Both the position numbers and the translations under genes were made by a program. Below, piece by piece: positions 1 through 6,011 of a DNA stretch of 6,011 nt. Under the pieces are notes generated by a model, which searched no databases, had not been told where the DNA came from, and saw nothing but the letters and a program-made list of their open reading frames with translations. Position 1 is the first letter of the stretch, and each line of letters starts with the position of its first letter. The stretch comes from an uncultured Eubacteriales bacterium (GTDB lineage: Bacteria > Bacillota > Clostridia > Christensenellales > Pumilibacteraceae): contig USNB01000077.1 of the NCBI GenBank assembly GCA_900555875.1, positions 1 through 6,011 of the forward strand, in the 5' to 3' direction.

Positions 1-126
1 CCATATTGCATAGACCGTCGGATCGCTGTCGCCGAAGCGAGAAATAAAATCGGTTATCGAATACCCTGCCGAAATAACGGACGCCGCGCGGGCCGAACCG
101 TTTTCTTCCATCGACCAGCCGAAAAA
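1..126 (-). other. Probable second InlB B-repeat at the left edge
   Basis: Residues about 1091-1132 of the lipoprotein carry FFGWSMEENGSA, then a Gly-Tyr turn, and end in TVYAIW exactly at base 1. The GW followed about 35 residues later by YA-W is the characteristic ending of an InlB B-repeat. The N-terminal half of the module is poorly conserved. It indicates that the protein continues left, possibly with more such repeats. Confidence 0.7.
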
Positions 127-3100
127 GATATCTCTTCCCGCGGCAAAATCGGAATACGAAAGCAATCGTACCGCCTGCAACAAACTATACGTCTGCGTAT
201 AGGCATACCCCTTGCTGCCGTCGGCAAACGTGTGATCCACGGCATCGCGCATCATTTCATCGGAGAACGGGTGGTCTTCATCTGTCACATAGGTAACGGA
301 CACTTCGCCCTGACCGTCCAGCACATAAACATCCTGCGTCAGCGAAAACGTAAATCTTTCAGTCGATGAAAGCGATATCGAAAAAGTATAAGTCAATCTG
401 TATTTACCCGTTTCCGAAAAAGCCATCGAATATTGCTGCCCCGACAGCGACAAGCGCACCGCCCTTGCCGACTGCACGTTGTTTAACACTTCATTGCTGT
501 CAAGCGAAGCATACTTTGCGGCGCTTACCGTAAGAGCGCCGAGAGAATTGCCCTCCATGTCATATACATACGGACGGATGAACGTGTATTCATATCCCGT
601 AAAGTAGTCTTCCTCGTCAACGGAACGGAAATCCCTGTTTCCGCTGAATGTGATGCGGGCAATATACCGCATCGTAAAGGAATGTTCGCCGCGCGTGTAG
701 TTCAATGTCAAAACCGCGAAATTGCTTTGGGATATGCTTTGCCACAACTGCTTTGCAAGCCCTTCCGTCATCTCATCCGCAGAATATTCCGACGAATTTC
801 CGTCAAGATACAGCCGATAAGACGAAAGCGCAAACCTGTAATCGCCGCTTGAAGTGTGCAAATAATAATTTCGCAGCAATTCGTCAAGATAATTCTCGGC
901 GTTGAGATACCCCGTCGCGCTTGCCGCCGCGCCGAGCAATGCGCCGTTCGTATCTTCTTCCAACGTCCCGGAATCGTACATGGTGCCGTTGCCGGCTTCA
1001 TCGTCCGTCACGCTGAAAAACGTGTCGTTTACCCCGTCTGCAGTGTACTCGAAGTAAATATACTGCTTTTCTCCGTAAATGTTGGAGAGCTCATAGACGA
1101 CCAACCTGTAATCCGTCGCCATCGTAAAATCCGACACTTCACGCGAGACGGCATGCAGATAATAAACGCCGTTTTCTTCCGTGTAATACGCGACTTTCAG
1201 ATCGTTCAGCCCCGACGTTCCGCTGTCATAATAATCGCCGACAAAGCTCCCGCTTTTTGCTCCCCATGTGTAAGTCACGACGGGATAAGCGTATCTGCTG
1301 TCCAAAGTGATCGCATCGTCCGTAACATAGGTATTTTCATTCCCCGCCGAAAGGCTCCAATTCCCTTCCACCGTTATCTGCGGTTCCTCGTACAGTACGG
1401 CTTCGACAAGCGAGATCCGCCTGTTCCCCGCACTGCCCGATGAGAAAAGTATGGCGACGCTTTCTTCCATAACGAAAGAACCGTCAACCGATACGGGCTG
1501 CGAAAAATCGGGTTCGCCGTTCACCATCCGGTACGCCTGCCAGCTTACAGTGTTAAAATCGGCGTCGGAGTCCACCTTTTCGGCATACAGCTCGGAAAGC
1601 ACGACCGATTGCCCCGCCCGATACGATTTTCCGAGGCGGTACTCGTCAAATTCGCGCATATTAGCGGATGTGAACGTGCCGAGCGTCATGGAATCGTAAT
1701 AAAGTTTTTCTCCGTTTTCGGCAGCGGCTGTCGGATCATACCCGAAAATCTCGCTCGAAACCGAGAAATACGCAATGTCGTAGCGCGAATCGGCAACCGT
1801 CTGCGCGTTGGTCGAGGCGGTTGGAGCAACGGTGATGCGGCTGTCGTAAGCCGTCCGCGACTGATAAGAACTGTTCAGCCCCGTTGCCGTGAAAAAGTAA
1901 TTTATCATGCGCGTGGAAAGACCGTATTCTTCCGTCGCATCGAACGTCTTGCCGCGTTCGTTCAGATCGTCTATATCTCCCGGATAATACTGTATTTCTT
2001 CTTCGGCGATAAAGGCGTCACCTTCCAAAGGCTCATAATCAATGGAAGTCAGTTTTACGATATGCTCGTAATCTATCGTCATCAAAGTGTGCATTTCACC
2101 CAGATCGACCGCCACTTCCATAAACCCGGTCGGAGAACCGGAAAGCACGAGCGCAGTCTGCAAATTATTGCCGAGATCGATGATGCTGTAACAGTTGCCC
2201 GTTTCGGCATGAAATTCCACAGAATACTCTTTATACCTTCCGGCATTGTATGTTTCGGGGTAGTAATCGGACTCGACGCCCGTCTGTCCTTCATAATCGG
2301 AAATATCGACCTCGTAGCACACCTGCCACGGCATAAAAGTAGCCATTCTGTTATAATAGTTCGCCGCAAGAGGTTCGAGAAGTTCTCCCAGATAATATTC
2401 CGTAATGCCGAAATAGGGATACAGCGGTTTTACGAGCGTGTAGTTCCCGCCTTCGGCAATGATATACGAATAGACGGGGTTGAAACTGTCCATCATCGTT
2501 TCCGACATATCGAGTTGCGACATATAGGTACGGACGAGATAGTACCCGTCTTCGAGCGGCACGGACGTATCTTCGAACGGGCGGGAAAAACCTATCAGTC
2601 TTTCAATGGAAAATTCTACGGTATAAGTCGTCTGCGTGGCAAGGCGCTGTTCGTCCGTAAGCCCTTCCGTCTCCCAATTTATAGTCGAAATGTTGAAGTA
2701 TATGGGCGTGGAAAGATCCATATCCGTAATATCTATATAAAGCGTCTTTAACGTATCCGTGTACGAATCGACGGTATCTGCAATGTAAATATCCGAATCG
2801 TTGAGCGCAGAGGCAAGCGTCACCTCATACGATTTATAATCGGAAAGCGAAAGCGGTTCGAGCGCACGGCAGTCGTACTGAATTTTCAAAAGAAGCCCGT
2901 CGTCCGTCTTTTCGATATATGTTTCATCCGTCACAATATCGTCCGCCCAATTTTTGTAGCCGTACTCCTCCGCAAGTTCGCCGAGACTGAGAGTATCGTC
3001 CACGATCGACGCACAGTAATCTATATCGTAAGTGCCGTTTGCAGAGAGCGCTTCCTGTTCCCACTTTGCATACAGCACCACATCGCGCATATAGAGATAC

Positions 3101-3396
3101 AATATCCCGTCGGAATACGGCATGGTATAGGAAGAATCGAAATACCAGCCCGAAAAGACATACCCCACCCTTGTGGGCGTAGGCAAAGCAGGCATACTCT
3201 TTGCCGTGTATGTCATATCCGCGACGGGCGCGTCCGCGTCCTTCGCTACAAAGGATATTGTATATTCCGTATCACCGTAGACATTTTCCAAAATATCCTG
3301 CGGCGTCTGTCCGTCGTAGCTCGAACAAGCCGTAAAACATACGGCTGAAAAACAAAGTACGGCGATGAGTATTGCAAGGATAGATTTCTTTTTCAT
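1..3396 (-). CDS. Large InlB B-repeat surface lipoprotein, C-terminus beyond the window
   Basis: The frame runs from ATG at 3394-3396 through 1132 sense codons to the left edge without a stop, so the gene is 3'-partial. Residues 1-24 form a lipoprotein signal: MKKK, a hydrophobic stretch, then FTAC with Cys24 as the predicted lipidated residue, followed by SS. The mature protein should therefore be tethered to the outer face of the cytoplasmic membrane. Residues about 45-112 match an InlB B-repeat, with P-TRVGYVFSGW and the closing VVLYAKW. Residues about 1091-1132 look like a second one, with FFGW and TVYAIW at the edge. The roughly 980 residues between them are Tyr/Asp/Ser/Thr-rich with alternating beta-strand character; segments such as GKYRLTYTFSISL suggest Ig-like sandwiches, but I recognise no family. 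No catalytic motif is visible. ATG is chosen because it gives a complete signal peptide, although the Shine-Dalgarno is only GGA. The gene starts 97 bases after the LRR gene. Role in adhesion or binding is an inference; the ligand is unknown. Confidence 0.9.
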   Translation of the reverse strand, partial: MKKKSILAILIAVLCFSAVCFTACSSYDGQTPQDILENVYGDTEYTISFVAKDADAPVADMTYTAKSMPALPTPTRVGYVFSGWYFDSSYTMPYSDGILYLYMRDVVLYAKWEQEALSANGTYDIDYCASIVDDTLSLGELAEEYGYKNWADDIVTDETYIEKTDDGLLLKIQYDCRALEPLSLSDYKSYEVTLASALNDSDIYIADTVDSYTDTLKTLYIDITDMDLSTPIYFNISTINWETEGLTDEQRLATQTTYTVEFSIERLIGFSRPFEDTSVPLEDGYYLVRTYMSQLDMSETMMDSFNPVYSYIIAEGGNYTLVKPLYPYFGITEYYLGELLEPLAANYYNRMATFMPWQVCYEVDISDYEGQTGVESDYYPETYNAGRYKEYSVEFHAETGNCYSIIDLGNNLQTALVLSGSPTGFMEVAVDLGEMHTLMTIDYEHIVKLTSIDYEPLEGDAFIAEEEIQYYPGDIDDLNERGKTFDATEEYGLSTRMINYFFTATGLNSSYQSRTAYDSRITVAPTASTNAQTVADSRYDIAYFSVSSEIFGYDPTAAAENGEKLYYDSMTLGTFTSANMREFDEYRLGKSYRAGQSVVLSELYAEKVDSDADFNTVSWQAYRMVNGEPDFSQPVSVDGSFVMEESVAILFSSGSAGNRRISLVEAVLYEEPQITVEGNWSLSAGNENTYVTDDAITLDSRYAYPVVTYTWGAKSGSFVGDYYDSGTSGLNDLKVAYYTEENGVYYLHAVSREVSDFTMATDYRLVVYELSNIYGEKQYIYFEYTADGVNDTFFSVTDDEAGNGTMYDSGTLEEDTNGALLGAAASATGYLNAENYLDELLRNYYLHTSSGDYRFALSSYRLYLDGNSSEYSADEMTEGLAKQLWQSISQSNFAVLTLNYTRGEHSFTMRYIARITFSGNRDFRSVDEEDYFTGYEYTFIRPYVYDMEGNSLGALTVSAAKYASLDSNEVLNNVQSARAVRLSLSGQQYSMAFSETGKYRLTYTFSISLSSTERFTFSLTQDVYVLDGQGEVSVTYVTDEDHPFSDEMMRDAVDHTFADGSKGYAYTQTYSLLQAVRLLSYSDFAAGRDIFFGWSMEENGSARAASVISAGYSITDFISRFGDSDPTVYAIW
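3061..3264 (-). other. InlB B-repeat domain (Listeria-Bacteroides repeat), first copy in the lipoprotein
   Basis: Residues about 45-112 of the lipoprotein show the family pattern. It begins with a beta strand (YTISFVAKD), continues with a Pro-rich turn (PALPTPTRVGY), the GW signature (FSGWYFD), and ends in VVLYAKW. The module usually forms a small beta-grasp-like fold that occurs in tandem in surface proteins of Firmicutes and Bacteroidetes. Here it sits about 20 residues after the lipid anchor, so it probably acts as a stalk or spacer. Confidence 0.85.
3328..3396 (-). other. Lipoprotein signal peptide (residues 1-23, cleavage before Cys24)
   Basis: The first 23 codons encode a positive n-region (MKKK), a hydrophobic core (ILAILIAVLCFSAVC) and the lipobox FTA before Cys24, whose codon is at 3325-3327. 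This is the arrangement recognised by Lgt and signal peptidase II. Phe at position -3 is less usual than Leu, but the remainder fits. The residues after Cys are Ser-Ser, as is common in Firmicute lipoproteins. Confidence 0.88.
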
Positions 3397-3405
3397 TTTT
3401 GTTTG

Positions 3406-3408
3406 TCC
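3406..3408 (-). promoter_or_regulatory. Weak Shine-Dalgarno (GGA) of the lipoprotein gene
   Basis: On the minus strand GGA ends 9 bases before the ATG at 3396, in the context TTTTTTGGACAAACAAAA. It is a minimal match to AGGAGG. It immediately follows the T-run of the hairpin, so ribosome loading and the end of the hairpin/T-run are physically coupled. No better site lies within range of this start. Confidence 0.5.
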
Positions 3409-3445
3409 AAAAAATTTATCCGCGCCCGCCCGAAGACGGGCGCGG
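3409..3445 (-). terminator. Rho-independent terminator or attenuator hairpin between the two genes
   Basis: The arms CCGCGCCCG (3420-3428 on the plus strand) and CGGGCGCGG (3437-3445) are perfect inverted repeats of 9 bp enclosing an 8-base loop. A register-shifted 6-bp stem with an AAGA tetraloop (plus-strand reading) is also possible. In the minus direction the stem is followed by ATAAA and then six Ts (3409-3414). There is no T-run on the plus side, so the signal works only for the minus strand. It begins about 50 bases after the LRR stop codon, as expected for that gene's terminator. Oddly, it ends only 12 bases before the lipoprotein ATG, so it may instead, or also, act in the leader of that gene. 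Confidence 0.75.
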
Positions 3446-3450
3446 ACTGT

Positions 3451-3456
3451 CTCCTT
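3451..3456 (-). promoter_or_regulatory. Orphan strong Shine-Dalgarno-like AAGGAG upstream of the hairpin
   Basis: The minus strand reads GTTAAGGAGACAGTCC here. AAGGAG is a much better ribosome-binding match than the GGA next to the lipoprotein start. No ATG, GTG or TTG follows at a usable distance; the next element is the GC-rich hairpin at 3445. Even if the hairpin were folded out, about 28 bases would separate it from the ATG at 3396. It may be chance, or the remnant of an earlier gene junction. Confidence 0.3.
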
Positions 3457-3493
3457 AACTTCTGCAACCAATCAAAACACTTTTATGCACAGG

Positions 3494-6011
3494 TCACATA
3501 AGAGGATATTTTGAAGACTGTACTTTCGCATCTGCCATAAACGTATTTTCGGAATTATCCGCGCCTTCAAACCAGCCTTCTTCAAAAATTTCAGGATCCT
3601 GAGTCTGAACCTGCTCAATAGTCATGTGCTGATCGTAAGAACAGTTGTAATAGTTTATACTGGGTGCTTCATCCTCTATATCGGTAAATGCGTTTTTATG
3701 CACCTTGCTCACCATACCGATATAAAGTTGTAACTTTGAGCCTCCATAATAAACAGAGCCTTCCATAATTTCATACTCAAAAACATTGGTAGCAAGTGCC
3801 GGAGCATACGCGCCCATTTGCGAATCAAAATACCTATATGAAAACCCTAACGCTAAACCGGAGCTGGCATTGAAATAAGCGGCGCCTCCGGCAATTGCCA
3901 CGAGTTGAGCACCTCTCACCGTAATTTCAGTATCAGCGCCGGAAGAGTTTTGCATGGTCTTGGTTTCATTTATACCGGTATACTTAATGATTGCACGATT
4001 TGTGCTGCTTCCTGTCATTGCGAACAAGAACATACCTTCTGTAAATGAGGAAGTCCCCTGCATCAACATCATTTGGATATTTCTTGTTGATTCACTATCA
4101 ACAGCAGTAAACTTTTCTATTGCCTTCGTCTTAAAAGCATACGGCTGGATATCTGTAAGATCAGCAAGCGGCAGAATCATGGTAAGCTCATCTACACCGC
4201 CTTCGGTGTTGACCGTCCAATTGCCGTCGGAATCCTGCACGCAACCGGCGTTTTCAAAGGCGCTTTCACCGATGACGGAAAGACCGCCGGGAGCAATATC
4301 CACAAGTCTTAAATTGCCCATATTCATAAATGCTTCGGCGCCTATCGTTGTAACAGCATTTGAAATGTACACTTCGGAAACGCCGCTGACACCATTGAAA
4401 GCGCCGTCCGCAATGGCCGTGACAATATATCCGTCAATCATGTCGATGGTAACGCGATAAGTACCGTCGGTAAGCTGTTCCGCAGTAGCAGAATTAAATC
4501 CGGTAACGGTCGCCGTTTCACCGTCTGCATTGACCGTATATGTAAAGCCGCCCGCCTTTGCATAGCATTCGACGGTAATATACATGTCGGAAGTTATTGT
4601 GCCGCCTTCATACACTTCACCGACGTTGCGAACAATCACGGTATAATCCTCTCCAGAAACCTTTGCCGCTTCAAGAATAGCCGCAACGGTAAGCGTATCG
4701 CCGATCTTATAGCCGTCAAGCACGATGGGCGTTGCCACATTATCGCGCGGATAGGAAACCGTCAGACGAATTTCTACCGCTTCGCCCGGCGTTGCATCGC
4801 CAATGAGCACAACTTTGACGTCATCTTCAAATTCGCTGCCGTTATGGGGAACACCAGAAGTGGAAACAAACGCATAGTCGCTTACGGGCAAATCACCTGT
4901 ACGCGCTATCGTAACATAGGTGGTTTCATCGAGATTGGAAACGATTGCATATGAATACCGGCTTGCCCCTTCAACAGGCGCAGCTTCAGGGTTGCTGATC
5001 ACTGCACGCGGCGTAAGCAAATTGCCCGTATATGCGGAATAATCCTCGGCAGCATTGTTATAGCCTACTTCTCTGAAAGTAGAAGGCAAGTCGAGATAGT
5101 CAAAGTCCATAGTAGAAAGCAGATATACCTGCACGCCCGTTACGCCCTCTTCCACGACAAGTCTGCCCTCATCCGTAACGTTCGACTGATATTCCGAGCA
5201 GAGAATTATACTTTTGCTTTTAGCGCTGATATAGTATAGTCTGCCTTCTTGGTCATACTGAAAATTCTTATTCTTCGAAAGATCAAGATTATTGGGAACA
5301 GCTACCATATTGGTTACAGTAGAAGGAATGGTTACAGTAATATCTAAACCGTTTTCACGATAAGTTCCTGTCGATGCCAACATATCGCTCCAAAAACAGT
5401 CTATGATCACTTCCAGCCCTTCGGGCAGAATTAATCCGGTAAGATTGTGTCCCAGCATATTGAATGAATCTTCCAATATTGTTAATGTCGAAGGGAGCTG
5501 AACCTCTTTCATCGCAGATCTGCCGGCTAATGAAGCAGCATAAAACCCTCTTATAGATTCAATGCCTTCATTGAAAATGAAAACTTCCGCCTGATCATAT
5601 CTGTCTAAACCGACAGCGGCATCAACTGCCACTACATTGCAGCCAGCCTTGCCTTCAATCGTTACGTTTTTGGAAAGAACGGAAACAGCGGGATAGGTAA
5701 TATCCGTCGTATCAATCCCCGATACACGATAATTATTTCCTTCGATTACCTCATATTGAAGTCCCGGCGTTTTCCAAAGCACGGTCACAACTTCGTTTTT
5801 GTCAAACGTGTCTGCCGTAAAATCAATGGCGTTGCCTTCCGAGTCGTTGTAGGAAATATCTTCGTCGTCCATATAACGCTTTACGAAGTCATCCACTCTT
5901 GCATCGGGCGCAGTGGTCTTTCCGCCCGGCGTTACAAGTTCAGTATACAGTTCCTCGTAACCGTTATCGTAAGTGACTTTCGCCATATATCTGCCATAGA
6001 GAGCGGTAGCG
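3494..6011 (-). CDS. BspA-type leucine-rich-repeat surface protein with InlB B-repeats, N-terminus beyond the window
   Basis: The frame is open from the right edge to TGA at 3494-3496, giving 838 visible residues. The first in-window ATG (5986) is preceded in frame by ATALYGRY and has no Shine-Dalgarno, so it is internal and the gene is 5'-partial. Counting from that ATG: residues 3-71 are a degenerate InlB B-repeat. Residues about 139-310 are BspA-type LRRs (LRR_5), with LPSTLTILEDSF and ILPEGLEVI, plus the family's 'N-F-GRLYY' turn near 240-252. Residues about 340-515 are beta-rich linker. Residues about 518-626 are a second LRR block (IADGAF, VTTIGAEAF, LSVIGESAF, IQPYAF). Residues 631-830 are an unassigned tail. 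There is no LPXTG, SLH, dockerin or C-terminal membrane helix, so any anchor must be in the missing N-terminus. Such proteins are extracellular and usually mediate binding; the ligand here is unknown. Confidence 0.92.
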   Translation of the reverse strand, partial: ATALYGRYMAKVTYDNGYEELYTELVTPGGKTTAPDARVDDFVKRYMDDEDISYNDSEGNAIDFTADTFDKNEVVTVLWKTPGLQYEVIEGNNYRVSGIDTTDITYPAVSVLSKNVTIEGKAGCNVVAVDAAVGLDRYDQAEVFIFNEGIESIRGFYAASLAGRSAMKEVQLPSTLTILEDSFNMLGHNLTGLILPEGLEVIIDCFWSDMLASTGTYRENGLDITVTIPSTVTNMVAVPNNLDLSKNKNFQYDQEGRLYYISAKSKSIILCSEYQSNVTDEGRLVVEEGVTGVQVYLLSTMDFDYLDLPSTFREVGYNNAAEDYSAYTGNLLTPRAVISNPEAAPVEGASRYSYAIVSNLDETTYVTIARTGDLPVSDYAFVSTSGVPHNGSEFEDDVKVVLIGDATPGEAVEIRLTVSYPRDNVATPIVLDGYKIGDTLTVAAILEAAKVSGEDYTVIVRNVGEVYEGGTITSDMYITVECYAKAGGFTYTVNADGETATVTGFNSATAEQLTDGTYRVTIDMIDGYIVTAIADGAFNGVSGVSEVYISNAVTTIGAEAFMNMGNLRLVDIAPGGLSVIGESAFENAGCVQDSDGNWTVNTEGGVDELTMILPLADLTDIQPYAFKTKAIEKFTAVDSESTRNIQMMLMQGTSSFTEGMFLFAMTGSSTNRAIIKYTGINETKTMQNSSGADTEITVRGAQLVAIAGGAAYFNASSGLALGFSYRYFDSQMGAYAPALATNVFEYEIMEGSVYYGGSKLQLYIGMVSKVHKNAFTDIEDEAPSINYYNCSYDQHMTIEQVQTQDPEIFEEGWFEGADNSENTFMADAKVQSSKYPLM
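4109..4435 (-). other. BspA-type leucine-rich repeat block 2
   Basis: Residues about 518-626 counted from the ATG at 5986 contain canonical LRR_5 units ending in Ala-Phe: TAIADGAFNGVSGVSEVYIS, TTIGAEAFMNMGNLRLVDI, SVIGESAFENAG and TDIQPYAFKTKAIEKF. A short insertion with DSDGNWTVNTEGG separates the third and fourth units. It is the most clearly recognisable domain in the protein. Confidence 0.88.
5057..5572 (-). other. BspA-type leucine-rich repeat block 1
   Basis: Residues about 139-310 counted from the ATG at 5986 contain repeating 20-25 residue units. Examples are NEGIESIRGFYAAS, VQLPSTLTILEDSFNM, LILPEGLEVIIDCF, VTIPSTVTNM and DLPSTFREVG. The segment NKNFQYDQEGRLYYISAKS is the characteristic insertion of Treponema/Bacteroides-type LRR_5 proteins. 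The repeats are irregular, more so than in block 2. Confidence 0.8.
5774..5980 (-). other. Degenerate InlB B-repeat, with the tail of a preceding copy at 5987-6010
   Basis: The stretch begins KVTYDNGYEEL, has GGKTTAPDARVDDF in the place of the usual 'G-P-P-GY' turn, then RYMDDEDI in the place of 'GWY-D', and ends VVTVLW like the family's closing 'TLYAKW'. The eight residues before the ATG, ATALYGRY, look like the closing strand of an earlier repeat. At least two tandem copies are therefore likely, the earlier one mostly outside the window. The GW Trp has been lost, so this copy is diverged. Confidence 0.6.

Noticed and set aside
705..1001. Short frames on both strands (plus 705-905 and minus 768-1001)
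   Set aside because: Both overlap the continuous lipoprotein frame out of phase and show no start signal or family likeness.
856..1443. 195-codon open frame on the plus strand
   Set aside because: Same reasons: fully antisense inside the lipoprotein gene, no ribosome-binding site and no recognisable motif.
2082..2369. 95-codon minus-strand frame, and a similar one at 54-245
   Set aside because: They lie in another phase of the lipoprotein gene on the same strand, with Arg/Cys-rich content typical of out-of-frame reading.
1609..2751. 380-codon open frame on the plus strand
   Set aside because: It is antisense to the lipoprotein frame, which has a signal peptide and recognisable repeats. The translation is rich in Arg, Ile, Val, His and Phe with no domain pattern, as expected from a shadow of a gene with biased codon use.
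3457..3530. Possible promoter for the lipoprotein gene in the gap or end of the LRR gene
   Set aside because: The best -10-like hexamer (CATAAA, just after the LRR stop) matches four of six consensus bases and has no acceptable -35 at 17 bases (AATATC). It is too weak to call.
3954..4460. 168-codon plus-strand frame with a hydrophobic start that resembles a membrane protein
   Set aside because: It is antisense to the LRR gene, exactly across the second LRR block. The hydrophobic residues are explained by the complement of the LRR codons.

Overview
The window holds two large genes on the minus strand, both cut by a window edge, separated by a 97-base gap. Both encode extracytoplasmic, repeat-containing proteins. 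The gene content is typical of accessory cell-surface genes of gut Clostridia-type Firmicutes: BspA-type leucine-rich repeats, InlB B-repeats (Listeria-Bacteroides repeats, Flg_new), a lipoprotein signal, and acidic, Tyr/Ser/Thr/Asp-rich chains. This assignment is an inference from protein style; no rRNA, tRNA or housekeeping marker is present.

Region 3494-6011 (minus) is the 3' part of a leucine-rich-repeat surface protein. The reading frame is open past the right edge, and the first visible ATG (5986) lies between two InlB B-repeats, so the true start is outside the window. Visible order from N to C: tail of one B-repeat, a complete degenerate B-repeat, BspA-type LRR block 1, a beta-rich linker, LRR block 2, and a roughly 200-residue tail with no clear family.

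Region 3397-3493 (gap) carries a perfect 9-bp GC-rich stem followed by six Ts in the minus direction. It is a good intrinsic terminator for the LRR gene, but its T-run touches the weak ribosome-binding site of the next gene. No convincing promoter lies between the hairpin and that start. The hairpin is therefore either a partial terminator or part of the second gene's 5' leader. A strong AAGGAG with no start codon lies just upstream of the hairpin.

Region 1-3396 (minus) is the 5' part of a very large lipoprotein: 1132 codons are visible and there is no stop before the left edge. It has a clear signal peptide with a Cys24 lipobox, an InlB B-repeat right after the signal, about 980 residues of unrecognised beta-rich sequence, and a second B-like repeat that runs to the edge.

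The pair probably works at the cell surface in adhesion or binding to host or polymer ligands, but nothing in the sequence fixes a ligand. I found no RNA genes, mobile elements, CRISPR arrays or enzymes. The other sizeable open frames on both strands look like shadows of these two genes. I do not see strong evidence for an undescribed multi-gene system; the most unusual points are the hairpin at the gene junction and the large orphan lipoprotein.
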